Positions 1-7,955 are shown, numbered from the stretch's first letter. The stretch is DNA of 19,759 nt from CAZFZT01 sp964523675 (GCA_964523675.1 CAZFZT010000066.1:1-19759), one strand, 5' to 3'. A program made the numbers and translations. Notes: generated by a model from the sequence alone, not told the origin.

Positions 1-1758
1 TTGTGCGGCATCCTCGCGGAGTTTACGGCGTACGCCGATCTGTTTGCTGATGGCTTCCCGGCGCTTGCGGCCCTTCTTCAAATCGCGCGCCAGTTCAATG
101 CGAATGTGCTCGGGCTTGCCATAGCGGCGGATGATGGCGTTGACGACCCTGCGCATCTCGGAAAGAGCGCGCGAGACGGCGGGACTCACGGGATCGTCGA
201 ACGCCTTGACCAGCGGCGGCAGGTCATCGGCAGGTTCAACCGCCGTAAAGGATTCCGGGAAGAGTTCCCGACGTGCTGTGGCGTAGTTGATCCCTTGCTC
301 CAGTTTCGGCAGAAGCAGCCGCATCGCAGCGCGGGAAAGGTTCCCGTAACCCTCTTCGAGTCTAGCTCGGGCAAACGCCCGCGCCTTCTCGGCGGAGAGC
401 TTCCAGTGGTCCCGGCCGCGCTTCTCCATGGCATCAGCGCGAACAAATGAAAGGCAATCCTCGACCGCTGCATCCCTCTCGATATCGGAAAGCGCGTCCC
501 AGCGCTCGCCGAACACGGCTCGGAGCTTCTCATCTGTACGCAGGCCGGGGAGTTTCGATTCGCCTTCACTTTCAAAGTTGAAGCGTGATCCCTTCGGGGC
601 CGCTCCGGCCTGCCGGAGTTGTTTGAAAGTCGCATCTCCCAGTTCGAGCCGCGCGATAGCCGCTGCACGCTCCTCCGGGGTGAGCCGACGCTGCTTCTGC
701 TTCGGATCAGGAATCCAACGCTTGACCATCTTGGGCTTGCCAGTCTTCGGGTTTTGCTTGACCTCCCCTGATTCCTTGTCAAAGTCCTCCGTCTCTAACT
801 GAATGTGCGGGATGACTTCAAGGTCGTTGATTTTCTGGATCATGCGGAAGCGCTGAAAGAGGCGATCCGCGATCGGCGCGCGCCGCTTGTGCGGCATGAG
901 CGAGCACCGGCCAATGAGGTGACTCTGACTCTTCAGGTCGCGCTGGAAGAAAATTGCTTTGTGGATCGAAGTACGGGCGTCATTCGTCATAAGCGTGGCA
1001 TAATGCTTCGACTGTTCCTCCCAGATGCGCTTGAACTCGTGCTCGTACATACTGCGTCCAGTCCATCGGCCCCGGATGCGGCGATGGTCGGAGTCCGATG
1101 GATCGAGTGATGCGAAGTACTCGCCCAGCGTGTCCGCCCCGGCTGCCTTCATGAGTTGCTCAAGCTCGCTTATGCCTTCCTTGACCTTGCCGGTGTTCTT
1201 CGCATCATCGTCTGCATCATCCTGATCGGTCTTGCGGTTGCTGAGAAACCCGCGGCGCTGTGCGAGGTGATACAGAGCGCGACCGACTTCGTATGGTTCC
1301 AAACGCTGATGCAGCGCTTCGGCACGAAGGCGGTACGGGAGAACTTGCCGCGCCCGATGATCGGCGTTCTGCTTTACTTCCCACGACGCGCGCAGTCCCT
1401 CATCGATCGACTTGAGGTACGCATCAATTTCGGCGGGTGAGGACAGCCGCCGTTCCGGGGTCGGCAGCAGCCCGTAACGAATGAGCCGCTTTAGTAGCAC
1501 CCGTTTTCGGTACGTGCGTCTCCAAGTCTGCCGGCGTTGTTGGCGTGCATCTCGACGTGGAGTCGCTCGCGATTTCTCGCGGCCCGATTCCATAGCCGAC
1601 TCCGGGTCCTGCTTGCCGCCGTCTACGCCCGCCTCAAAGAGGTGGACACCGGCACGCCGAGTTCGGATTGCCCCATCTGTTTCTAGCACGGCCCACCCGA
1701 TTGAGGACACGCCAAGATCGAGTCCGAGCACATACCGCATTCCCTCGTCATTCTTCAT
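1..1758 (-). CDS. cas9: Type II-C CRISPR endonuclease Cas9, N-terminal 586 residues (cut by window edge)
   Basis: This is an RNA-guided DNA nuclease. One frame stays open from ATG 1758 to base 1 (586 codons, no stop, checked codon by codon). Residues 9-26 are RuvC-I (YVLGLDLGVSSIGWAVLE, catalytic Asp14). Residues about 58-88 are an Arg-rich bridge helix. Residues 149-178 include GRALYHLAQRRGFLSNRK, and 267-285 read KAIFFQRDLKSQSHLIGRC followed by KRRAP and FQRFRM, all hallmark REC-lobe blocks of II-C Cas9. Residues 548-562 (KPEHIRIELARDLKK) are RuvC-II with catalytic Glu555. HNH, RuvC-III and the PAM-interacting domain lie outside. The start is chosen for GGGAG at 1766-1770, 7 nt upstream of ATG; Met7 is a weaker alternative. 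A RuvC-II glutamate near 555 suggests a full length above 1000 residues, not a compact IscB-like protein. A divergent tracrRNA candidate lies immediately upstream. Whether the full gene is intact cannot be seen here. Confidence 0.96.
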   Translation of the reverse strand, partial: MKNDEGMRYVLGLDLGVSSIGWAVLETDGAIRTRRAGVHLFEAGVDGGKQDPESAMESGREKSRATPRRDARQQRRQTWRRTYRKRVLLKRLIRYGLLPTPERRLSSPAEIDAYLKSIDEGLRASWEVKQNADHRARQVLPYRLRAEALHQRLEPYEVGRALYHLAQRRGFLSNRKTDQDDADDDAKNTGKVKEGISELEQLMKAAGADTLGEYFASLDPSDSDHRRIRGRWTGRSMYEHEFKRIWEEQSKHYATLMTNDARTSIHKAIFFQRDLKSQSHLIGRCSLMPHKRRAPIADRLFQRFRMIQKINDLEVIPHIQLETEDFDKESGEVKQNPKTGKPKMVKRWIPDPKQKQRRLTPEERAAAIARLELGDATFKQLRQAGAAPKGSRFNFESEGESKLPGLRTDEKLRAVFGERWDALSDIERDAAVEDCLSFVRADAMEKRGRDHWKLSAEKARAFARARLEEGYGNLSRAAMRLLLPKLEQGINYATARRELFPESFTAVEPADDLPPLVKAFDDPVSPAVSRALSEMRRVVNAIIRRYGKPEHIRIELARDLKKGRKRREAISKQIGVRRKLREDAAQ

Positions 1759-1782
1759 TGCTCATCTCCCGTAAAAGGGGCC

Positions 1783-1810
1783 TTGACGAGCCCGCATAGG
1801 ATTGTACAAT
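1783..1810 (+). promoter_or_regulatory. Candidate sigma70-type promoter of the tracrRNA
   Basis: TTGACG (1783-1788) and TACAAT (1805-1810) are separated by 16 nt, close to the bacterial -35/-10 consensus. Transcription would start near 1817 on the plus strand, away from cas9. The -10 lies in the palindrome ATTGTACAAT (1801-1810), so a TACAAT also exists on the minus strand facing cas9. No good minus-strand -35 is visible, so a shared bidirectional promoter is only a possibility. Confidence 0.6.
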
Positions 1811-1816
1811 GTTTCT

Positions 1817-1933
1817 CAGTGTATCAGAGCGACGTTTTCCGCTTATCACGGTAAGGGAAAATGATCCGCGCAGGGCTCTGCCCCTCCTCTGGAGCGACGG
1901 CACCCCTTAACGCCTCCCTGTGGGGCGTTTTTT
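1817..1933 (+). ncRNA. Candidate type II-C tracrRNA
   Basis: A non-coding RNA fits between the promoter at 1783-1810 and the terminator at 1909-1933. It lies next to cas9 and points away from it. In order it shows: a 5' segment (about 1811-1834) that is the predicted anti-repeat; a hairpin with stem TTTTCC-G-CTTA (1835-1845) against TAAGGGAAAA (1852-1861), one bulged G, loop TCACGG; a conserved-looking block with GGGCTCTGCCCC (1873-1884); weaker pairing of TGCC and CTCC with GGAG and GGCA; and the terminal hairpin. From memory, GCTCTGCCCCT also occurs in the Neisseria meningitidis II-C tracrRNA and a related GGGACTCTGC block in that of Campylobacter jejuni. The anti-repeat cannot be confirmed because no CRISPR repeat is in the window. 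The 5' end is inferred from the promoter. Confidence 0.72.
1909..1933 (+). terminator. Intrinsic terminator ending the tracrRNA candidate
   Basis: AACGCCTC (1909-1916) pairs with GGGGCGTT (1922-1929), 8 bp with one G-U pair and a 5-nt loop. The stem runs into a T tract at 1928-1933. The orientation is plus, matching the tracrRNA and not the minus-strand recombinase that ends at 1968. Confidence 0.8.
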
Positions 1934-1967
1934 GTTGCGCGAGTGGTGACGACTGCATGTCAGTGCA

Positions 1968-3164
1968 TCATGCAATTGCAGCAGCAATGTTGTTGCCGGA
2001 AGCGCCAAACTCCACCTCCTCCGCCATCGTCTCGGGCACGAGGGCCGCGTAGTGGCGGCGGCAGATTTCGGGGGAGTTGCCCATCAGTGTACTGATTTTG
2101 TAGAGCGACACGCCCTTCTGGGCCAGTTGGCTGCCGAACGTGTGGCGGTAGTCGAGCGATGACCACTGCAGGCCAGCATCGCGATTCGCTTCGCGCAGGT
2201 CCGCCGAGAAGTTGTCGGGATCCCACCATTTGCCCTCGGGGCTCGGGAAGTACCAGCGCTCCTCAGACGCGCGCGGCGTGTAGTTGTCGAGCACCTCGCG
2301 CAGCGCCCGGCTGATCGGGACTGCGCGGTTGCGCTTCGTCTTGGGCTGCCATGAGCGGCTGGCGATCGTCTTCGCGCGAATGCGGATCACGCCATGACTG
2401 CCGGACGTGTGCCGGCGGCGCAGGTCGATGTCGTCGAGCGTGAGCCAGGACAGTTCCTCACGTCGCAGGCCAGCGTAGATCAGCGTGGCGACCATCGCAT
2501 GCAACTGCGGCTTGAAGCGCAAAGCGGCGAGTTGTTCCTCGATCTGCGCAAGCGTAAGGAAGCGAATCTCCGGAGCTCGCTCCTTGTAGGGCTGCACCTT
2601 GCTGGCGGGGTTGACGTTGTTGGGAAGTTTGATCAGGCCGCGATCTGCCGCCCAGTTGAAGACGCGGCGGATGATCGAGCGGTAATGGTTGGCGGTCTTG
2701 GGCGCGAGGCCCTGCACGCGGACCTTGTGCTCGATGAACGTGGCAATCTGCGCGGTGGTAATCTCCTCGAAACAATTGGCGGCGATGACGGCCGGCTTGC
2801 AGCGGCGGTCGGTCTTGCCTTGCTTGGGTTTCCTGCGGCGGGCGTTGGGGCTGGGCGTCCGGCTGGTGATCGTCAGGCCGGGACAGATCGGGCCGAACGC
2901 TTCGCGCAGGTAGTAAACGTCAGACTGTGCGGACTTGGGCGTCTTGATGGTGCGGATGTGCTGGACGTACTGCTCCAGAACCTCGGCGACGGGTGTGCGA
3001 GTCGGCAGCGGATTGGACAGGCCGCGAAGCTGGGCGGACTCGAACTGCCGCTTCTCCTCCTTCGCGATCTGGAGCGAGCCGGTGCGGAGACTCCGCCGGC
3101 GGATGTTCTGGCCCTCGTACCACTGGAGGTACCAGGTGCCGCTGCGCTTGATGAGACTTGCCAT
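1968..3164 (-). CDS. Tyrosine recombinase / phage-type integrase
   Basis: This 398-residue enzyme would catalyse site-specific integration and excision of the element it sits in. Residues 1-50 look like an arm-binding N-terminal region (WYLQWYEGQNIRRRSLRTG), about 60-185 is the core-binding SAM-like domain, and about 200-385 is the catalytic domain. Visible catalytic positions are Arg234 (AGLRREEL), Lys275/Lys277 in the PKTKRNRAVPIS beta-hairpin, Arg340 (LDYRHTFGSQLA) and the nucleophile Tyr372 (CRRHYAAL). Two usual His positions differ: the first His of HxxR is Leu337, and the His/Trp after LG is Asn363 (MGNSPEI). The same motif style is, from memory, frequent in planctomycete integrases, so it need not mean inactivity. 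The gene starts 156 bp from the 3' end of tRNA-fMet, as expected for a tRNA-targeting integrase. Its stop is about 35 bp beyond the tracrRNA terminator, convergent with it. Confidence 0.93.
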   Translation of the reverse strand: MASLIKRSGTWYLQWYEGQNIRRRSLRTGSLQIAKEEKRQFESAQLRGLSNPLPTRTPVAEVLEQYVQHIRTIKTPKSAQSDVYYLREAFGPICPGLTITSRTPSPNARRRKPKQGKTDRRCKPAVIAANCFEEITTAQIATFIEHKVRVQGLAPKTANHYRSIIRRVFNWAADRGLIKLPNNVNPASKVQPYKERAPEIRFLTLAQIEEQLAALRFKPQLHAMVATLIYAGLRREELSWLTLDDIDLRRRHTSGSHGVIRIRAKTIASRSWQPKTKRNRAVPISRALREVLDNYTPRASEERWYFPSPEGKWWDPDNFSADLREANRDAGLQWSSLDYRHTFGSQLAQKGVSLYKISTLMGNSPEICRRHYAALVPETMAEEVEFGASGNNIAAAIA

Positions 3165-3199
3165 GAACGGGACTCCTTGAACGATGAACCTCGGTGAGT

Positions 3200-3285
3200 C
3201 ATCGCGAGTCCCTGCTTTGGCGGATGATGTACAAAATGATGTACAAACTCCTGCCAGAGCCCGAACGAGAAAGGGACTCGCGATG
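3200..3285. repeat. 14-bp perfect inverted repeat between integrase and tRNA
   Basis: CATCGCGAGTCCCT at 3200-3213 is exactly the reverse complement of AGGGACTCGCGATG at 3272-3285. The right arm also forms a local hairpin: AAGGGACT (3271-3278) pairs with AGTCCCTT (3291-3298). The arms enclose the 12-bp tandem repeats. The position, between an integrase start and a tRNA 3' end, suggests recombinase or excisionase binding sites. That is inference. Confidence 0.7.
3224..3247. repeat. Two tandem 12-bp direct repeats upstream of integrase
   Basis: ATGATGTACAAA occurs twice without a gap (3224-3235 and 3236-3247). It lies about 60 bp upstream of the integrase start and 73 bp from the tRNA end. Arm-type integrase sites or an operator controlling int are the likely roles, by position only. 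Confidence 0.7.
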
Positions 3286-3319
3286 GCGCAAGTCCCTTAA
3301 AACACGGTGAAAACGGCAA

Positions 3320-3393
<74 letters not shown>

Positions 3394-3576
3394 TCGGGTA
3401 GCCGTACTATAGGCCCGGCTGGGACGGGGTCAACTCCGTCGCTGCGATGCGGAAACGTGGGCATGAGTCTCACATGTTCAAAAGGTTCCAAGGGCCAGAG
3501 GGGCGAAGGCATAGAAGGACGAGATGATCTGAAGTATTTGCGGATGCCGTACCCTTTCGAATGTTTTCGCGGCTGC

Positions 3577-4149
3577 TCAGCGCTGACCGTCATCCAGCCA
3601 CTGATCTTGTGACATCTCCACAGCGGCGCTCGGCCACCAGCGCGGCCGGGAGAACGGCTCGCTAGCGCCACGAGCCACGTGCGCGGCTGCTTCGCGACTG
3701 AACGCACGTTCATCTGCTAGTGCCCACATCTCAGCAGTTGCAATGCCGATCAGCCATGCGAGCAGGTTCATGGCGACAAACAGCCGAATCGTGCGCGGTG
3801 TGATGCGATACTGCTCCGGTTCACGCCGCTCGCTGCCGCATTCGCTGCACCGGTTGGTGTTTGATGCGCTGGTGTAACCACAGGCTGGGCAGCAACCTGA
3901 GAAGTATCTGCGGCGCGCTCGGACATGGCGCGTGTACATTTCCGGCCACTCAGGAAGGGTCATCGCCCATATCAGTGGAATGAGCATGATGAGTCCGAAC
4001 GCTGCAGCAATCAGCGAGTGACCCAGGTGAAAGCCGAACTCATCATGGCCGGCCATCACACCGCGCGCGATGCTGTACATATAGAACACGTGCAACGCGA
4101 GAGCGGCAAGGACGATCACGCGGAAGAGTCGAGGCAGCGACAGCGGCAT
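3577..4149 (-). CDS. Zinc-ribbon membrane protein, function unknown
   Basis: I do not recognise a named family for this 190-residue protein. It has membrane segments at about 8-28, 45-63 and 120-140. Between the second and third is a zinc ribbon, Cys87-Pro-Ala-Cys90-Gly-Tyr with a second pair at Cys101 and Cys104 (CSECG). The ribbon is probably cytoplasmic, preceded by a positive stretch (RHVRARRRYF). The same architecture, a ribbon next to membrane helices, recurs in the protein at 13692-15041, although the two are not otherwise similar. The start at 4149 gives a short charged N-terminus followed directly by the first helix, which is sensible. The gene is divergent from glgP, with 228 bp between the starts. 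Confidence 0.75.
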   Translation of the reverse strand: MPLSLPRLFRVIVLAALALHVFYMYSIARGVMAGHDEFGFHLGHSLIAAAFGLIMLIPLIWAMTLPEWPEMYTRHVRARRRYFSGCCPACGYTSASNTNRCSECGSERREPEQYRITPRTIRLFVAMNLLAWLIGIATAEMWALADERAFSREAAAHVARGASEPFSRPRWWPSAAVEMSQDQWLDDGQR

Positions 4150-4377
4150 TCACAGCAATCATAGACCGCGCGCGGCACTCCTTTTTCCTCGGTGGCACAG
4201 GTCTGAGATCCGCCGTGCCGGGCGTCGCTAGTACGAATCAACGAGCCGTGACCGTGCTTGGGCACCACATGGTCAGCGACGGGATCCGCTTGCTGACGCG
4301 AGCGGCTCGTTACATCGAGCCGCCGCGCTGCGGCATGTATCATCACTCCATGATCACGTCCAGCAACAGGAGATGCG

Positions 4378-6078
4378 ATGCCCGCTGACCACACGCGCGT
4401 CGCCTACTTCTCGATGGAGATCGCGCTTGAGAACGACTTGCCGACCTACTCGGGCGGGCTCGGCGTTCTGGCCGGCGATACGCTCCGCGCTGCCGCCGAT
4501 CTAAGGGTGCCCATAGCGGCCGTCACGCTGCTGCATCGCAAGGGTTACTTCACGCAATCGATCGATGCATACGGCATGCAGCATGAAGCGCCCGTTGAGT
4601 GGAATCCAAGCGAACGGCTTAGAGAACAGTCGCAGCGCGTGCGCGTGCATGTCGAGAATCGCGAAGTAGAAATTCGCGCATGGCGCTTTGATGTCAAAGG
4701 GCCGACCGGCCATGTGGTGCCGGTGTATCTGCTTGATACGAACTTGCCGGTCAACGACCCGCGCGATCGCACCATCACCGACACGCTCTACGGCGGCGAT
4801 GATCGATACCGGCTCGCGCAGGAGATTGTGCTCGGTATCGGCGGCGTGCGCATGCTGCGTGCGCTTGGTTACGGCTCGATTCAGCGCTTTCACATGAATG
4901 AGGGTCACGCAGCGCTGCTCGTGCTGGAACTGCTGCACGAACGGTTGCGCATACGCGGCGCGGAGCACGTGAATGAGCCCGATGTCGAGCATGTACGCCG
5001 ACACTGTGTCTTTACGACGCATACACCAGTCCCGGCGGGGCACGACCAGTTCCCGCTGCACCTCGTCGGTGATGTTGTCGGCCCCTTCGCGGATTACGTT
5101 GTGCAGCAGCGGCGTGATCTGTGCGTCTTTGACGGCCTGCTCAACATGACGCATCTTGCGCTGAACTTCAGCGGCTATGTGAACGGCGTCGCCAAGAAAC
5201 ATGGCGAAGTCTCGCGTGCAATGTTCGACTCATACGCGATCGACTGGATCACCAACGGCGTCCATGCCGGCTTCTGGGCATCGCCGGCCATGGCGGAGCT
5301 TTTCGATCGATACATTCCCGGTTGGCGCAATGATCACTTCAGTCTGCGCGATGCGATGAACATCCCGCTGGAGGAGATATGGAACGCGCACGGGAAAGCC
5401 AAACGTTTCTTGCTGCGAGAAGTGATGAATACGACAGGCGCGACGTGGGATGAAGATGCCCTGACCATCGGTTTCGCCCGACGAGCGACGGCATACAAAC
5501 GCCATGACCTGCTCATCACAGATCCGAACCGGCTGCGAGCAATTGCGAAGAAACATGGACCGATTCAAGTGCTCTACGCAGGCAAAGCGCATCCGAAAGA
5601 CGCCAAGGGCAAGGAGATGATTCAGCGCCTCGTGAAGGCGCAAAGCAAACTGGGTGATGGCGTACGGCTGGTGTATCTTCCGAACTACGACATCGATATG
5701 GCGCGGGCTCTTGTTGCAGGCGTGGACGTGTGGCTCAACACGCCGATGCCGCCGATGGAAGCGTCCGGAACGAGCGGCATGAAGGCGGCTGTGAACGGCG
5801 TGCCGTCACTGAGCACGCGCGACGGCTGGTGGATTGAAGGCGCTGTCGAAGGGGTTACGGGCTGGTCGATAGGCGACACCCCGGACGCTGCGGCGCAAAA
5901 TCACGCTGACACTGCATCGTTGTTATATGACAAGCTTGAGCGCGTCGTCCTGCCGTGCTACTACAACGACCGTGAAAGGTTCACCAATATCATGCGCTCC
6001 GCCATCGGCATCAACGGCTCCTTCTTCAGCACGCACAGGATGATCGAGCAGTACGTGCTCAAGGCGTACTTTGGGTGA
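4378..6078 (+). CDS. glgP: Alpha-glucan phosphorylase (GT35, short form)
   Basis: This cytoplasmic PLP enzyme phosphorolyses the non-reducing ends of glycogen or maltodextrin to release glucose-1-phosphate. At 566 residues it matches the short Thermotoga/archaeal-type branch rather than the roughly 800-residue E. coli form. The N-terminus reads YFSMEIALENDLPTYSGGLG, a family signature. HMNEGHAALL starts at His172 and THTPVPAGHDQF at about 214. MEASGTSGMKAAVNG carries the PLP lysine at Lys469, and DGWWIEG follows. AGGAG at 4368-4372, 5 nt before ATG, supports the start. The C-terminus (GINGSFFSTHRMIEQYVLKAYFG) is intact. A degenerate copy of this tail occurs at 8205-8279. No glycogen synthase or branching gene is adjacent. 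The next gene runs towards it and ends 47 bp away. Confidence 0.95.
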   Translation: MPADHTRVAYFSMEIALENDLPTYSGGLGVLAGDTLRAAADLRVPIAAVTLLHRKGYFTQSIDAYGMQHEAPVEWNPSERLREQSQRVRVHVENREVEIRAWRFDVKGPTGHVVPVYLLDTNLPVNDPRDRTITDTLYGGDDRYRLAQEIVLGIGGVRMLRALGYGSIQRFHMNEGHAALLVLELLHERLRIRGAEHVNEPDVEHVRRHCVFTTHTPVPAGHDQFPLHLVGDVVGPFADYVVQQRRDLCVFDGLLNMTHLALNFSGYVNGVAKKHGEVSRAMFDSYAIDWITNGVHAGFWASPAMAELFDRYIPGWRNDHFSLRDAMNIPLEEIWNAHGKAKRFLLREVMNTTGATWDEDALTIGFARRATAYKRHDLLITDPNRLRAIAKKHGPIQVLYAGKAHPKDAKGKEMIQRLVKAQSKLGDGVRLVYLPNYDIDMARALVAGVDVWLNTPMPPMEASGTSGMKAAVNGVPSLSTRDGWWIEGAVEGVTGWSIGDTPDAAAQNHADTASLLYDKLERVVLPCYYNDRERFTNIMRSAIGINGSFFSTHRMIEQYVLKAYFG

Positions 6079-6125
6079 GTTGCGGATCGCAGATGTGCTG
6101 GCGTTCATTGTAGAACCGGATGTCT

Positions 6126-7481
6126 TCAATCATTCGAGTCCGCTTCGTTAACAGATACGGCTCCTGGTCGATAGACAAGCCCCACCCGCGGGTCATCAGT
6201 GTCTGCTTCGATGCTTTCGCGATAGGAAGTGATCGCAATCGAAAGCCGGTTCGGCAACTCGCCTTCGAAAAGGGATGTAACTCCGGCGATTGCCGATTCA
6301 GCAATCTTTGCGCGCTCCATTTGCAGTGCGTCGAGGCGAGCACGATACTCCTCCTCGCGCTCACCGCCGATACGACTTGTGGCTTGAATTCGCCGCTCTT
6401 CTTGAAGTTGGACGTGTACCATCTCCCGCGAGATCATGTCCTGGCGCATCTGGTAAGAGTCAGCAATTGACCTGACGTCACCCTGAAGTTCCTCAGGTGC
6501 TTCGTCAGCGGCGATGCTCAATAGTGTCCGAACGTCGTTTGGATCAGGAAAGATACCCCAGAACGCGGCCTCGCGAAACATCCGAAGCAGGTACTCACCT
6601 TCAGGATCATCTTGCATTAGAGTTGCAAGCGTTTCCGCGTAGAGAATATTCAGATCAGTGAGCTGCCGCTCGTAGCGGTGGTACCTATTCATGAGTCGCA
6701 GGTGCTGCGCAAAGTCACCAGCGGCGAGTATGGCCGGTGTTTTCTTATACGAATCCCAAAAGGCGCGCGCATGCGCACGCCGCAGTTGCGTGAGAGTCGT
6801 CTCGTACGCACTAAGAACCTCGTCGATGTCTGGATTCAATGGTTCAAGCGACTTATTGAGGCGTTGATCAAACACCATTCGAGACAGATCGGCCTGGGCT
6901 GCCGGGAATGAAATGAGTACCTCAGCGTCCCTCACCCGCTCTCTCATGGCTTTGACTCTGTGGAAGCCGCCCATCTGCTCCTGAGCGAGAACATCAGCAA
7001 GTTGACCGAACAAACGATCCTCCATCGACCTCATCGCGCGGTCATAACGGTCGCGATGTTGAACGAATTGTTCATGGTCTGCAATTGCATTGGGTCCAGA
7101 CTCCCATGTCGTTCCCCACCTGGCTACGCGCATCGACAGTTCCCACAGTTGAGGCAACTCGCGCTCGCGAAGTGCCCGCTCCTCCTTGAGGTAGTTCTCG
7201 TGAATCGTCTCGAAAAAGGCGCACTGCGCTTCGCTCAAGTTCATCACCGCGCTGTAGCGCTCACGCTCCTCGGTGTCTATCGCTTCCGGTAGATACAGCG
7301 GCTTGAAGGAACTGGTCAAGTCGGGCGGGTGCCGGACGTTCGGAGCGCCGTCGTCCACCTTCGGTGCGCTCGAGAACGGCAAGTTCATGCCCGGCTCCTG
7401 ACCATGCCCCAGACTGCAGAAAGTGGCCGCCAGTATCAATGGAAGCAACGGCGCGATAATCGAGACTCGCATGCTGAACAT
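6126..7481 (-). CDS. Secreted protein of unknown function, helical
   Basis: I do not recognise this 451-residue protein. Its N-terminus is a typical Sec signal peptide (MRVSIIAPLLPLILAATFCSLGHGQ), probably cut near residue 27, so it should be exported. The mature part is rich in Glu, Arg, Ala and Gln, with long stretches expected to be alpha-helical or coiled coil, for example around residues 85-130 and 350-410 (MVHVQLQEERRIQ). No catalytic motif or membrane segment after the signal is visible. Met4 is an equally good start. The gene is convergent with glgP. It is compositionally less GC-rich than its neighbours and could belong to the transferred or rearranged stretch that ends in the gene remnants at 8085-8405. 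Periplasmic structural or Spy-like roles are possible but unsupported. Confidence 0.7.
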   Translation of the reverse strand: MFSMRVSIIAPLLPLILAATFCSLGHGQEPGMNLPFSSAPKVDDGAPNVRHPPDLTSSFKPLYLPEAIDTEERERYSAVMNLSEAQCAFFETIHENYLKEERALRERELPQLWELSMRVARWGTTWESGPNAIADHEQFVQHRDRYDRAMRSMEDRLFGQLADVLAQEQMGGFHRVKAMRERVRDAEVLISFPAAQADLSRMVFDQRLNKSLEPLNPDIDEVLSAYETTLTQLRRAHARAFWDSYKKTPAILAAGDFAQHLRLMNRYHRYERQLTDLNILYAETLATLMQDDPEGEYLLRMFREAAFWGIFPDPNDVRTLLSIAADEAPEELQGDVRSIADSYQMRQDMISREMVHVQLQEERRIQATSRIGGEREEEYRARLDALQMERAKIAESAIAGVTSLFEGELPNRLSIAITSYRESIEADTDDPRVGLVYRPGAVSVNEADSND

Positions 7482-7820
7482 TCTACAATCTGCTCCACCT
7501 CAATGGACCACAATGCAATCGAAGTCTTCAGACAAGATCGGCTCGGCACTATCAGCACATATATGAACAATGACATCCGTCGTTACAACGCAATGGTTGT
7601 CCACACATATCGCCTTTCGAAGAAGGCACGCAACGGCATCGTCATCCGGCTCGCTATGTGCGCCACTGAAATTGCCAGAAGATGCTACATAATACGCCTG
7701 ATTGTACACGGGGATCGGGCAACATCTCCTTCCCTCTGGACCAGGACAGGAGTGGCAATGTTCGGTAGAAGTATAGAAGGCACAGCAACCGCCAATCGCA
7801 GCCTCGGTCCTCCTACACCC
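7482..7820. other. Gene-free stretch, lower GC
   Basis: The open frames here (plus 7329-7841, minus 7500-7709) have no recognisable motif, no convincing ribosome binding site and atypical composition. They are not annotated. Local composition is more AT-rich than the rest of the window. I see no RNA gene or repeat. Confidence 0.5.
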
Positions 7821-7955
7821 CTAAACCACTTCCTCGTCTGAGTTCGCGTGCGCCCCCAATAGATCAAGACTGCTGAATGCGTATGGCGGAAAGCACAGAA
7901 GAATGGCCCACAAAGCGACCGCCACGCAGAGGATTGAATATGTCCACTTGACCAT
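7821..7955 (-). CDS. Possible 44-residue membrane peptide
   Basis: ATG at 7955 is preceded by a strong purine-rich site, AAGGAAGG, with about 5 nt of spacing, one of the best Shine-Dalgarno matches in the window. The product starts MVKWTYSILCVAVALWAILL, giving one hydrophobic helix at about residues 5-22. A short polar tail ends SDEEVV. It has no recognisable family. The ribosome binding site and single clean helix make it more credible than chance, but its length makes it uncertain. It could be a small membrane protein or a decayed signal peptide. A run of nine C (about 7998-8006) lies just upstream. Confidence 0.4.
   Translation of the reverse strand: MVKWTYSILCVAVALWAILLCFPPYAFSSLDLLGAHANSDEEVV

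Noticed and set aside
186..782. Minus-strand open frame of 198 codons and other frames over 1-1740
   Set aside because: They overlap the Cas9 frame in other phases and have only Arg/Ser-rich, motif-free translations.
1..1758. IscB or TnpB-like RuvC protein instead of Cas9
   Set aside because: The distance between RuvC-I and RuvC-II (about 540 residues) and the II-C REC motifs require a full Cas9 recognition lobe. The adjacent tracrRNA candidate agrees.
2394..3197. 267-codon plus-strand frame over the integrase
   Set aside because: Antisense shadow of the recombinase, whose catalytic motifs identify the real strand.
7500..7841. Open frames on both strands of the AT-richer gap
   Set aside because: No ribosome binding site, no recognisable motif and mutual overlap.
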